Positions 33,281 to 46,319 of a stretch of DNA of 64,000 nt are shown one piece after another. Numbering within the stretch: the first letter of the stretch is position 1; the number at the start of each line of letters is the position of its first letter. The notes below the pieces were generated by a model. The model had not been told where the DNA came from and did no database searches. It worked only from the letters and a program-made list of their open reading frames with translations. The position numbers were made by a program, and so were the translations under genes. The stretch is from Chamaea fasciata (Eukaryota; Chordata; Aves; Passeriformes; Sylviidae): the NCBI GenBank assembly GCA_029207755.1, contig JARCOQ010000065.1:519501-583500 (forward strand), given 5' to 3'.

Positions 33281-33553
33281 TGGGGCTGGGCTGCCAGGGC
33301 GGCTGATCTCACTAGGAGGCGCAGCCTCAGCCCTCTGGCTGCCATCCTGTGTGGGGCAGGCAGAGCCCCCCTTCAGTGCCTGTTGAAATGGACATTAACG
33401 GACACCCGGGAAAAGGACACGGTCTGGCACCTTTGCTCTGTGCACACAAACATAGACCAGCCAGTTTGGAACGCCAACTGGCAGTACTTTGATGTCAAGG
33501 CAATTCAAATAGGTGAAAATACGAAACTCCAGGCATTGAACGTTTTAAAATAA

Positions 33554-33557
<4 letters not shown>

Positions 33558-33585
<28 letters not shown>
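33558..33585. repeat. Poly-T run at unit border 1/2 (28 T)
   Basis: An uninterrupted run of 28 T separates the tail of unit 1 from the start of unit 2. The equivalent run at the next border has 36 T. It may be the poly-A tail of a minus-strand retroposed piece or an expanded homopolymer. Confidence 0.9.
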
Positions 33586-34004
33586 GAAAGAGGGCTAAAA
33601 GCACTCCTTGTGCACATGGACTCCAATTAGCATCAAGCAGCATCACAAGTGGTTTTGTCCAGGCAGGAGTCACAGTCACTGTGAGGTGATGAAAACGGAG
33701 ATGGGATCTGCTTGAGGCGGATGGTGCAGCGGCTGCGCACCTGCGACGTGTATCCCTCAGGGTACCTATTTCTTTAGAACACTATGAAGACTAGAGGGAA
33801 TTGAAAGTCCACTGCAGTTTAGGTTGTTCTTCACGAGATTGTTCAAGTCGAGCACAGCCATTCTGTTCAGCAGACACACGGGCAGGGGCTTCTTGGAGCG
33901 CTGCTCTGGCACCCATTCTTTGGAGGAGGGGATTGCAGGAAAGAAGAAAAGAAGCTCATCAACTACTGAAGAGGAAGAGTCACTGACAGGAAGCAGTGGG
34001 TTAA

Positions 34005-34880
34005 GAAATGTGAGGGGGACAAAGGCAGAAAACACGAGGTGACAAGTGTGAGAAATGGGAGTGGAAAAAGGAGGGAAGTGTGAGGGAAGAAAAGGGAAGG
34101 AAACCTGTGTGGGAAAGGGTGAGAAAACGGAGGGGAAAATGGTGAAGATGTGAGTGAAAGTAGGAGAGGAAGGTGAGAGGAGGAAAAGGCAGGACATATG
34201 ACGGGAAAATTCTAAGAAACATGATCAGGGAAGGCTGAAAAACATAGAGGAAAAAATGGAGGGAAATGTGAGGGGAAGAGAGGGAGAAAATTACTGGCAG
34301 AGAGAGAGAAACGGGCAGCAAATGTGAGGGGAACATTGTGAGAATCCTGAGGGGAAAAGAGGGAGAAACCAGAGGGCAGAAAAAGGCAGGAAACATTAGG
34401 GGGGAAAAAAGGGTGGGAAGTTGGATGGGAAAAGTGGCAGAAAACAGGAGTGAAAAAAGGGCAGAAAATGCTAGAGGAAAAGTAGAAGCAACATGAGGGG
34501 GAAAGAATGATAAACGTGAGGGGAAAAGTGGGAGAAATGTAAGAGGGAAAGCCTGGGAAACATGAGGGCAAAAGTGAGAAACATGAGGAGACAACTTGGA
34601 GAAAAATGACTGAGGAAAGGAGAAAAGCATGAGGGGAGAAAAGGGCAGGATAAGTGAGGGGAAAATTGTGAGAATCGTGGGAGAACAAAAAAGCAGGAAA
34701 AAGCGGGAAGTTGGGGAAATGTGAGAGGCAAAGCGTGAGGAAAGGGAGCTGAAAAGGGTGGGGAAAATGAGTAAAACTTGGGAGGCAAACATGAGAGGAA
34801 AACTGTGAGACTCGAGAGGGGGAAGGGGTGGAAATGTGAGAGGGAAAAGAACAGGAAATGTGAAGGGAGAAAAGGAGAGA
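34005..34880. repeat. Purine-rich minisatellite, unit 2
   Basis: Counterpart of 18460-19335, with scattered substitutions and small length changes. Composition is again nearly all A and G on the plus strand. Confidence 0.85.
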
Positions 34881-37130
34881 AGGCAGGATTGGCATGACAG
34901 CTGAAATGATTCCTAACACATTCCCCCATGCATTTGCCCATTTATTGCACTAGCCCAGGGCTTCTCTGTATGTCCGTCTCCCCCTGTGCCTTGATTCCTG
35001 TTCGGAAGCAGTAGAAGTGCAGGATGTGCCCACCAGCAGGAGCTGCTCCAAGCTGGGAAGGGGCCAGGTGGTGCTGATTTCCAGAGGCTTCTGTGTCCCA
35101 GGTGAGGCCAGGGCAGGAGTGGGTTGAAAGGTGCTGCTGCTGCTCCTCTGTGCCAGAGAGCCCTGGCCGGGCAGGGCACGGCGCCCACTGCACTGCGGGC
35201 TCTTTCTCCTGCCACAGCTGGGCACACCTGGCAACAAATCATGACGACTTGTGGGGAAACCAAGGGCTTTGTGGAGGCTGCCTTGCTCTGCACACACCCG
35301 GGCCACCTGCAGCACAGAGCTTTGGCCCCCAGAAAGGCAAACCCGAGGGGAACAGCTGGAAAAGGTTTCATTTTCACCTGTCAATAGATGACTTTATTTC
35401 AGTGCTGGGTGCGTGGGGAATCACTTTCCTAACACGTGCTCAGCCAGAAATCCCACCTACTCATTTGTAACCATGGAAACAAGACCTACTCATTACTTTG
35501 CTGAAACTCACAGGCTAAACATTCCCTCAAATTAGTTGACATATTTAAATCACTTCTCAGAAGTTACTGACAGGAGAGTAGGGCTCTCTTGAGAGTCTCG
35601 GCTGGTCATTTGGGGAACATCCCATTGCTGCAATTCTCCTCTGATGCTCAAGAGCCTCCTACAACCACTCTTTTCCCCTTGAATGCATTCCAGCTACATT
35701 CTTGGGAAGACTATTCTCAAGGCTAAGGTAGTCACTTGCACACATCAATCACTGCTCTGGAGGAATAGAGGGCTCAACAGTCTGTTAATGCAAAGGGAAT
35801 TCACAATTTGTTACAGTTCAATATTTTCTCAAAACCTGCCTTCTCTGGGCATTGCTCACAAGCATTTCTTTAATTCACCTTGAAAATGTTTTTGCTGACT
35901 GAAGCCACGTTGTGTCTTTCCTTCAGCAAATCATAAGAAAAACACAAACTGCCTGCTGAAACCCTTCTGCTCCCTTCCAAATCAGTTCACTGCTCAAGCA
36001 CGAGCCACAGGCTCCTGCCCGATTCCCTCTGTGAGATAGGAGGTAATATTTTGCTGCAGCTGCAGGGTTATGAGAAGAAAGAACGAAAGCTGTTGGTTCT
36101 TGGGGTTGTTATTTAGGGTTTGGGTTTGTTCTAGTTGATTTGTTGGGTGTTGCTGTGAGCTGGGAGAGGGGCCAGCGTGAAGACCAAACCAAAAGGGAAG
36201 TAGGAGAAGAGGGGAGGGGACAGAAAAGGAGGCGGTGGGGACAGAATACAAGTTTCCTATTTCCCGGCCAAAGGGAAAGGGGACACGGTTCGCCCTGGGC
36301 TGGGAAAGGCAATAAAAAGCAGCATTTTCTGTGTGTGTGTTGTGTGTGTGTTTGGCTCTTGGGAGAGGGAGATACACACCCAGCTCAGGTGAATCCATCC
36401 TAAAAAACAGTTCTCTTTGGCTTTGATGACGTTGTCACCCCATTAAATTTCATCTGACAGTTGGCTCCTCTCTAACACCTCTCTATCTCCCAGCAGCTCA
36501 GGGCTGCATTGCACAGTGCTTGCTGTGTGCCAGAGAGCTCAAAGCAGGCTGGCCTGGCGCCCCGGAATATTTCTGCAGAACACTCTGCATTTCACTCTTT
36601 TGCTCTGGCTCAGTGCACAACTCCAGCACTGCAGGCGCTTCCTCCCAGAGCCGTGTGAGGCCCCGGCTCCTGCAGATGTGAGCTGACAAGCTGTCCCTGC
36701 CTGCCGCTGGCCTCGCTTCCCCCGGCAGAAGCGCCGTGCCTGAAGGAGGCTGCCCTGTGCCGGAGCCTGCGGAGCAGCCCGGCTCCCTCCCCTGTGCCCA
36801 GAGCGCTGCACACACTGCTCACCTTGGCCAGGAGTTAGAGGGCAGCCGGCACAAGGGTGGCAATCCTCAGCCAGGCCTGCAGCCCTCGCCTGTGGTTTGC
36901 CTTTCTCTGCTCCTGTGCACGCTCCGGACGGCCGATGCCACCGGTCTGTGCTGTGCCCAGCACGGCCACACTTCCCCTCGGGAGAGCCTTCCCCACTTTC
37001 CAACTGTACCAAAGAAGCCATCAATGTCACTCTCCACCTCTAAGAAAAAACTGACACTTCAGAAGAAAATGTTGAGCTTTCTCAGAGGCTCAGAAGGAGG
37101 GGAATCTTTGAAAGGAGTTGAGGTTTCACA
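34881..37130. other. Sequence downstream of kinase copy 2, no gene recognised
   Basis: Near-identical counterpart of 19336-21585. I see no credible gene in it. Confidence 0.4.
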
Positions 37131-37133
37131 AAC

Positions 37134-37139
37134 TTTATT
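37134..37139 (-). promoter_or_regulatory. Polyadenylation signal, kinase copy 2
   Basis: AATAAA on the minus strand, 77 bases after the copy 2 stop codon, with the TAGGA pentamers between them kept. Confidence 0.6.
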
Positions 37140-37215
37140 TCCAATCCTATGCTACTATCCTACTCCACTGTCCTAGCTGCAATCCTACTCTACAGTCCTA
37201 TTCTACAATCCTTCT

Positions 37216-40200
37216 CTATACTGGTGTTGGAGAAAACAGTTGTCTGATTCCTGTCTCCTCTTTCCACTCTTTCACTGAAGTGATCAGTGGCACCAGGCTG
37301 GACACAGGCTTGGCTGATGTTACAAATGGATGCTGCACAAAGAAAAAAAGAAAACAAGAATGAACCATTACTTTGCAAGCTAAGAGCCTCAAAGGCAGGG
37401 CAATATTTTTCAAAGGAAAAGGAGATTGAATCAGAGTACGTCTAAGGAGCAACAGTGGGGCCACATTGGCACAGCTTGCTGCAAGAGCTGCTATGTGCCC
37501 CAGGCCTGGAAATATCTCCGGTCTGAGCATCCTGATCTCTTGAAAGAGGTCCCTGGTCATATTGCAGGGCACTTGGAGCAGATGACCCTTACAGGCCCTT
37601 GCCAGCCCAGCCCAGTCTAGGATTCCTGACTGTTCTCATTTGAACAGCACCAAGAGTGGAGGTGAGGAGGAGGAGGCTCCCCTGATGCCTTGCACTTCAG
37701 TGCAGGAGGAGCCCGTCCCTGGGACACTGTTTCCCCTGCAGCCCCTTGGCATTTTACCTGCAGCAGCTCCTTGGCAGACCAGCGCCGCGCCTCGTCTCTC
37801 TGCAGGCAGCAGCTCAGGAAGTCACACAGCAAAGGGGAGCGGAGCTTGGGCTGCTGCAGCTTTGGGATCCCTTTGGTGGCTTTCAGGAGTTGAGCCTGAA
37901 GAGAAAGGAAACACGAGTTTCTCACCCGCTTCTTTCACGTCTGGAACTGCTCTCCCAGATCCCATTGTTTCAGGTGCACTCTGCAGTGGCACTTTCTGCC
38001 GTGGCACAGAGGCAGAGATGACTTTCCTGACCAACAAAACACCCAAAGCCCGATGCAGCCACAGCTTTCCCAGCATCCAGCAGCTCTTGCCTTGGCAGCT
38101 GATTTCATTGACTGGCCTTGTTAGTGGAAACAATAGCAGCAAAAGCAGGTTTCCTTCTCTGAGGATTCACCTGAGCAGCTTGACAGGCTATTTGGAAGAG
38201 GCACTTTGCTCTACTAACTCACTCTACTATTTCCAAAGATAATTACATGAAAAGCATCTCTGCAGCTCTTGTTGGTCCCTTAAGCACAGCTGCCATCAAA
38301 CCAAAGTCATCAAGCTTTTTCCTTGGTTCTTGAAAACAATGGGAATTGCAAGCAAAGAAAGGAAATCCCTCAGTTATTCCTCAGGTAAGGAAACAAACAT
38401 TTGGAATCTCATCTTCCACACAGACACATGAAGATGCATGCACAAATGTCTTGGGACGAAAATGCCTCTTTGGGCACACAGGAAACACCTGCACCTCCGT
38501 CTCTCATCAGACTGCAAATTTCAGCTTCCCTTAGGCAGCAAAAGGAAAATTTTGGTGGTCAAAGCAGAAGAGGGAGAAACGCCATCCATGTGGTAGCCCT
38601 CTGCTCATTTGGACACTCAAGTCAATGCATTAATGGCATGGCCATCCTAGAAAGTGCCTGGAAACAAAGGGGTGGGTTTGGCCGGCTCTCCACATGGCCA
38701 GGCTTCATCTTAGTGACATGGAGGTGACGGCTTGGGTTAGGAAAGAAAGACGGTCACTGAGTGTTTCAGCAGCACCGCACAAGAAGCACAAGAGACTCTG
38801 TGGCCTTCACACCCTCTTGTTAAGGTTTCAGGCAAATTTCCTTGTGAGAAGAATGGGGGTGCACTTCTTCTCTCCAAACCACTGTTTTATAAACATCCTC
38901 GGGTTTGGGTTACTTTCCTTCATTTCAGGAAAGATAACACCACTTCTAAGATGCTTGTTTGCTGCTATTAGGGCTGTCTACAAAGCCAAAAGAGCTGGAA
39001 CGACTTCTAAGCCAAAGCCCAGTGTTGCCTGAGAAGGGAGATTGTTTGCCTGGGCTAAGGCTTGAGTTCCCCCACGGATGCAACCAAAACCCCAGCAGAT
39101 GCTGATGTGCTGCCGGGACATTTTCAGAAAGGGACTGTGGTGGAAGTAGTTCCAGCGGATGGCAATGGCATTTTGTCCAGTGGCACACACAAAGTGGCAT
39201 GGGGGAGAAAGACAGCGGGATCAGAGAGTATTTACACCTTACCATGGCAGAATTTTCCTCCCAGTCAGGAGCTTCTCCTTCCACCATTTCAATGACCACG
39301 ATTCCCAAAGACCATATGTCCACTTTGGGGCCATAGGGTTCACCGTTCACTTCAGGTGCCATCCACTGAAGAGTCCCGACCACCGATCTCCGTCTACTCT
39401 GCTCAGGGGTGAGTTGAGCAGAGAGGCCAAAATCAGCTGGGGAGAGAGCAAAAGACCGTTTTTATTTGAATCCTGTGCAATTAGGAAAGCACGCAAAAGA
39501 ATTTCCCGGTAGAAGTTTGAGAATGTGCTCTTGAATCTCCTGGACAACTGTCCCTGCTCTGTTTCCTCAGGACTTTAGCCAAGGAAATATGGTGCTGGCT
39601 GCTTCAGAAATCCCCACATTTTTTACACTGCCTCCAGCAGGGGCTTTTCAAACTTTAGACATGTAGCTCCCTCCCTCTGGAAGGGACACGCACAGAGCAA
39701 TGCCACTGTGGACTGCTCGAGCCTTGCCATAGGTCTGTGCACGTTGCCACCGCGTGGTCAGCTCACAACAGGCTCCCTGCACTGCCACCAGCGCCATTTT
39801 GGGGGGCTGGCACTCACTCAAAAGCAGCCCCACAGCCCACATATCCCTGGAACGCTGCACCTGCCCAAGAATATACTGACCCAGCTTGACAGAGCCATCC
39901 GTTTTGAGAAGGATGTTGAGGCTTTTCAAATCTCTGTGCATCACATGGTTGGCGTGGAGAAAATGCAGTCCTTGCAGGCACTGAGAGAGAAACCAGAAAC
40001 AGGAGGGCAAAAATCAGTGATGTGATTTCATCACACAAGAAAGGAAACAGCTCTCCAAGATTCCCTCTCCAGGGGAATGAGGAGTAATGGCAGAACACAG
40101 TGCCACTGAGGGGAAGAGCTCGCTGCTCCAACACAGGCAGAGCAGCACCCTTCTAAAGAAAGGCATGTCAGCTTGCCAAAGAGCAACAGCAACTGCTGGT

Positions 40201-43200
40201 GTAGACTCTGCCCTGCAAACCAGCCAGGATGACTGCTGCTGCAGTGGATGTGCTCAGAAGCACACAGCACTCTGGCTGCACTGCTAACCTTTCCAGCTGA
40301 GGACTCAGAGAAATGAGTCTCTCTTTCTTCTTTGCTGTTCCTTTCAAATGCTCCCACCATCACCACCTTTGCTTTTACAGGCAAGGAATGCAGTGCCAAC
40401 AGACCAAAGTTTAGAGAGGCAAGATGGAGAAGAGCAAATACAAGAGCCAGAGTGAGAATGCAACAGCAGGAGACAAGAGGACAAGAACAGAGTCCAGTGA
40501 GTGCAGGGGCACTGGCAGGCAGTTCATTTGAGAGGCTCTTGCTTGCCCAGAGCATATCAGCCACACAGAAACAAAGCCTGGCTCATGGTATCGCTCCTGT
40601 TCTGAGCCCCTTTCCCAGACAATCCTGCCCAAGCTCTGGGAAGCACAGCTGGGATCCCCGACTGACCTCCCGACTGATGATGGCAATCTCGTCTTCTGTC
40701 AGGCGAGTCTTTTGGATTGTGTCGTAAAGACTGCCTCCATCCATGTACTCCATCACCAGCCACAGTTCTTCATGCACAAGGTAGCTGAAAGAAGGGAACA
40801 AGGCCATGCAGATGAACATGCATTCGTTGGCTCCTTTGCTTGATTCTTGTTTCTGGGTTGCTTTGTGACAAGGACAGAATTAAAAGAATTAAAGACATTC
40901 CCTCCGGGCTGTGGGTTGTTTGCAGTCTGTGCAGTCTCAAGGAGAACAGCACATCTGTCAAAAGGAGATGTCTCTGATGGCCAGCAATCAAAAAGTGCAG
41001 TTTAGTATACGCCAAGATGAAAAACCTGTCCCGCGTGGTATTTCTGGAAAGAAGCACCTAGTGTTCCTGGCATGGCCAGCCCTGGAAAAGAGGGGCAACA
41101 ATCCAAGGGAAATCCTCCCTAGCATGCTTCATCAGCATTGAAGAAACCTTAAAAAATCCATCCTGAGACAACATGGAGGCAGCCAACTTACAGGGTACTG
41201 ACTTCTTATGGTAGAGTTGATGCAGGTTTTTGAACAATTTTTCAACTATGTGTTGGAAAGCCAGGGATGACTCACGGAGATAAACTGCACTCTCTTCCCA
41301 TCCATTGGAGATGAGTAGAGAAATAATAATGAAGCAATAATTAACAGCTTTCTTTTCTGCTAGTGTCCAAAGTGGGGTTTTAACCTTGCATACTTTTACT
41401 ATGTAAACAAACCTTCATGGGATGAGACCATGACCACTCACCCGTCTAAATAATGGACAAGGTGGGGACTCATATTCCTCTTCATGACCGTGATTTCAGT
41501 AACAATATCCTCCATCTCGCTCGGTCCCCGAAGATAGATTTTCTTGATAGCCACCTAGAATGACATTGAAAATCAGTAACTTTAGAAGTTGGCGGAATGA
41601 GACCAAAACACACATGGGGAGAGAGATTTTGCAATGACACCGCCAAGCCGTGCCAAAGTGCCTTGTAATTAGACAAAGGAGTAATTAGGAAGTGACATTC
41701 CTACAGCCCATTTCTCTGCTCCTTTGGGGGCCAGATCCAGGACACGTGGCCACTGACCACATTTTGCCTTGTCCACTTGTTAGCAATGGTGTGTCAACTC
41801 TCACCCCCCCAAAGCTCTGAGCACACTCTCTGTCTGTCTGTACTTGAGAAGAAGTAATGCGTGACTTGGTACTCTGTGGATACATCTCGGGCTATAGGCA
41901 GGGCTTGGGGCTTTTAGGGACACCTTGCAGATCTCTCCCTACGTGCAGTTCCCAAGTGCAGCACTGCAGGTGGCTAAGGAACTGCCAGGAACATTCAGAT
42001 GTATTTGCTGGCAGCCAGAAATGAGAATTCAGGACTCTGAAGCCGTAGCCCCAGAGAGCAGTGAGATGCTCCTTTGTTGGAGCATCTGAGAGCCAGGGAG
42101 AGCATCCTTCTCTGAAAGGAACCGCTGCCCTCCTTGCCTTCCTTCTGGCAGCTGAGCAGGACAAAGACTGCCCCAAATGCAGCTGGCAGGCTGGCACCAG
42201 TCTGTGCTTCTTGTGCCTTTGCAGCACAGCTCTAGCCACAGCTGCAGCCGCAGCTGACACGAGACAGGAAAGCCCTGGAGAGCAGCAGAATCTGCAGGGG
42301 CTCTTGACATTTACCTCTCCGCCCGTGGCAGTGTCGATCGCTCTGCAAACCTCTCCAAAAGCCCTAGAAACAAAACAGCAGCAAAGAAAGGAGAAGCCAT
42401 TTAGACCTTGGAGTGAAAGCCAGCCCAGACAGGAGATGTCTGCTGGAAATGCCTCCAACCTGCAGCATGCAGGAGGGCACTGCCAGAAGGCAGATGATGC
42501 ATGTTCCTCTCCAGTGCATGGGCACTGGGCCTGTTTCTGAAGCATTGGGGTTTAGTGCCTCAGCTCCAAAGGCCAGGTGATTCTTTCATCGTGGATTTCA
42601 GTTTCTAAACTGGGCGGTTTTTATCCTCACCACAGACTATTTCCTTCAGCAAACTCTTGGGAAGAAATGCTCCTGAGAAGTGTTATCTGACTGCTATGAT
42701 AGGGGGTAGGTTGCTGTTTCTGGCAATGAAATAGAAGTGTCTTTGATAATGCCTTCTGACCACACTTCCAAATTCTGGCCGGTACTGAGAGATGGGGCAG
42801 ACTAACCCGCGTGTCTGAATATGTTTGCAGCTTGCCTGACTTCACACTTGACAGATATTCCAGCAGCAAATCAGCTGCCCCATGACTGTGTAGAAGCAAC
42901 TGTGGTTGGACTCACCCTCTGCCAACAATTTCCTTTTCGGTGTATTTCCTCCGGGGATTTTCTGTGCTCACCATTTGCCCTGAGGGAAACAAAATGCAAA
43001 ATGCTCACTTGAAAGCAGACATCCCACTATCCAAGAGATACAAAAGGCAGCCCCGCTGGGGCTGTACAGTCTGGCCTTCTGAGTCCTTTGTGGCCAGCTG
43101 GGTAACAACAACAACAACAACAACAATTGCAACAAGACAGGCAGCTCTGCAGTACAAGCAGGTCAGCACAGAGAATGATTTTCTACAGTCCTTTGAAGAG

Positions 43201-46083
43201 ATGCCTTGGCAGAAAACAAAGCACAGGGAGATGCATTCGCAGGAGAGGAGGGCATCTTCCCCACCTTGCAGCAGTTTCCCAAAGGAATGCCTTTCCCTTT
43301 GTAAACCCAAGCAGCTCATGCTCTAACCAACCCCAAGGGGCCTTCAGCAGCAGGACCCTCACCCTTGATGAGCAGGCTGAGCTGGAAGACGCCCTTGCCC
43401 GTGGCCCACGTGAAGAACCACACTGCTTCTCCTCCCCCTGACAGCAGGGATCAGTCCCTGCCATTGCACTCGCCCTCTCAGCCCCGCACACGTGCCCACC
43501 TTCCCGCAGCGGGCAAGGGCAGCAAGGACAGCAGTGCTCCTCAGGTGCCGGCGGGACACGGACAGCTGCCCAGAGGAGATGCTGACCCTCTGTGAGCCCA
43601 GCCCAGGCCGTGCAGGAGCCGGCCCAGAGCAGGGGCTGCTGCCTCGGGGCAGCTCCGCGCTGCAGCGGCCGGCCGGCAGCGGCACTCTCCCAGCTAAGGA
43701 AGGCTCCAGCCTCGGCGCTCACACCAGCCCTCAGGGCCAGGGCAGCCACCGCCACAAAGCTGCCAAAGCCCAGGCACCAGCACTGACAAGTAATGGCAAG
43801 AAGGCACGGCCACACCCAGCCCCTTCCAAGCTGCTGCCCCCACTGAGGACACAGCAGGATTGGCTTGGAGAGCAGACACACCCAGGTGCACGTCAGTGCC
43901 CTTTTGTGCCAACAGGTGATGGGAGGCAGAGAGTCAGCTGGGCTCTCTTCTCAGCCCCACCAGGTCTTATCTGAGGGCACAGGACGGGCAGCTGCTCTGG
44001 GCAAGAAGCAGCTTCAATGACTTGTGCTGTACAATCACAAAGGGCACTGAGATGAGGAGGATCAATGGGTCCAGCTATGCTGACACGTGCTCACAATACA
44101 CTGTCCCTCAGAGAAGAAAGACACAAGACGTACTCATGAACCCCAGGAAGTCATCCTCCTCATACTCCATCTCCTGTTGCTGAGCAGCAGCTTTGTCAGT
44201 GCTGGAGATGAAGGAACTGCCCAGGCTCCACTGCTCAGCTGGGGCAGGCCAGGCCCCTTCAGGTGACACTGCTGCTCCTGCTGCTGCAGCTTCAATAGAA
44301 GAGCCTGTGGAGATCTGAGACAACAAAAGAGTTTGTGTCAGAAAAGTGGCTGGCAGAGATTAGCCCCAGATCCCATTTTAAATGCAAGCCCTTAGGAAGG
44401 TGCTGTCAGCCAGTGACTGGGAGCTGCTGTCAAGCTCAGCTTTTTCACCTTTCTGCCCACAATTCACATTAATTCAGCCACTTCTTTCTGCTTCCCTGCC
44501 CACCTCTGCTTCCGTTTTACCAAAAGAACAACCTGGCAACCAAGGCACCAAAATCCCTGACTTGAAGCAGAAACTCCACGTCCCCAGTGTGTCTCTGAAA
44601 TGCTCCCAGGTAAGCACAGCCAAGAAGCTCGTGGGGACAAACCGCCCCAAAAAGCTTGTGTTGTCACATCAATACTTTTTGTGCCTGTGGGTACTTGGCG
44701 AGTCTGTGGAGGGGGACAGGTGTCCCCAGACCACAGCGTCCCCTACGTATCCACCAAGGCTGAGCACAGTGCCTTTGACATGCTCCCTCCTCTGCAGACA
44801 GGGAACCTTCCTGCTCCAGCCTGGCCTCTATCAGAATCCCAGCAAGCTGGGGCCTAAACATGGCAGCTCAAAGCCCATTTTCCAGCTGTCACTGGCTGAG
44901 GGGAATGGCTAGGTCTGGCAGGACTGCAGCACTCGGCATCCTCAGCCACCAACAGCAAGAGCTGGCTGCTCAGAAACTTGCAGCTCTGCCTCGCACTAAA
45001 GACAGCGCCCTCCAGAAGTGGCACTTACCGTCTTGGAAAGTTGCGGCTGTGGTGTGACCACAGCTGGAGCCTTGTGGTCATTTGGCTCCTCTTTGCCTTC
45101 TCGTCCAGGAGCAGAGGAAGCCAGAGGAGAGTCTGCTCTTGGTTCTGGGATCTGTGGACAGACAGGAGCGTTAGACACAGGCCATGACCTATCATTTAGA
45201 ACCTTCTTTCTCTTCAGCTCTAGAACCAGCTCTACTAAGCACAAATCATCAACTTGCAGAGCAAGGGGATTCTAAGTCCCTCAGACTAAATTCTAATGGG
45301 CTGATTCAACTGGACACTGCAAATTGCTCCAAATTACATATTCCCCCCTGACTACTATCAGGAAGCACATTCTCTCTGCAAAACTTATCTTTTAGTTCTT
45401 TTAAAGCTCTGAAATGGAAAATTAGGAAATAGGCAGTGATGCCTTTGCTCTTGCTGCTGTAGACATGGAAATGGATTTTCTTGCAGCCTACTCAGCTGGC
45501 CCTCTACACTCTACTGCCACAGGCCAAGCTCACAGCTTGCTGCGCAATTCTTAAACGCCAAGAACATCAAATGTTCTTTCCTTACTCACCTTGGGATCAG
45601 CACCTCTGAATACCCGGCTCAGGTGACCTGCAGTGGGCAAGGGAAAATGAAGCAGATGCTTTGAGAAAACTGGAGACAACCAGAGCATTTTTAGAAGACC
45701 TTCCAAGGCCTCCCAGTCTACATTTTCAAAGTTGTCCTGCTTGACCCAGCAAGGGAGGAATTGGCAAACTCTGCTGCCACAGACTCTCCAACAGAGGGAA
45801 CGCAACCCCTGCAGGCTCCCTTGCAAATGCTGCCCGCACGGCCATGGCTACACACACCCCCTTTTGAGCTGAACATGTTGACAGGAGCTTTACCCAAGCG
45901 GCATCTGGATGGCCTTTCTGTTTCCAAATGAACTCAGTCACTAAGAAAGAGCAGGAAGACACAAAAACCAGGTTAGGTGACACTCAGGGAAAACCTCTAC
46001 TTACCTGCCAGGTTAGTTAGGAAATAGCAGGAATAGGCAACTCCATAAACAGTGAAAACTGCAGCGGCGAGTTGCCCAATCAT
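37216..46083 (-). CDS. PAK3-like Ser/Thr kinase, copy 2 (437 aa, 12 exons)
   Basis: Exons: 46005-46083, 45590-45627, 45029-45151, 44134-44314, 42916-42979, 42315-42363, 41442-41554, 40667-40784, 39881-39980, 39243-39436, 37758-37895, 37216-37332. Exon lengths equal those of copy 1 and the frame is fully open. The hydrophobic N-terminal segment matches copy 1. Catalytic Lys, both Asp, Asn and the glycine loop are present. Differences from copy 1 include Val286 (the PAK-like residue before DFG), KLRSPLL in place of KLCSPFL in the C-lobe, and a final Val instead of Ala. Splice sites are intact. Its start codon sits about 240 bases from the second ERV fragment, the same arrangement as copy 1. I saw no sign that it is a pseudogene. 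Confidence 0.9.
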
Positions 46084-46319
46084 TGTGGCAACTGCTGTGC
46101 AAGTTTGCAGACTGCGCTCTAACGCTAGCTAAAAGAAGTCTCCTGTCAGTCAGCAGCTGCCCCCTGACAAAAGCCTCAAGCACAGGACCAAGTTCCTGCA
46201 CTGAGCAAGGCCAAGAGCTGCTCTGACACCCCTGAGGCCTTCCGTGCACCAAGGCAACCTTGTGATGTCACCACGACCACGTGACAACCGTGCCCTGACA
46301 TCACAAAGCAAATGCTCTG
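46084..46319 (-). promoter_or_regulatory. Candidate promoter of kinase copy 2
   Basis: Perfect 11-base inverted arms TTGTGATGTCA (46260-46270) and TGACATCACAA (46296-46306) flank a CACGTG E-box (46278-46283). Copy 1 has one mismatch in the left arm. The ERV fragment begins immediately beyond. Confidence 0.45.

Larger units (their letters stand above)
18066..33600. repeat. Array unit 1 (about 15.54 kb)
   Basis: Almost every element here recurs in the same order 15,541-15,545 bases to the right: the purine-rich minisatellite, kinase exons, promoter region, ERV fragment, olfactory receptor piece and YY1-like sites. By eye, differences from unit 2 are scattered single bases and small indels, suggesting recent duplication. 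The unit ends at a 28-base poly-T run. Confidence 0.95.
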
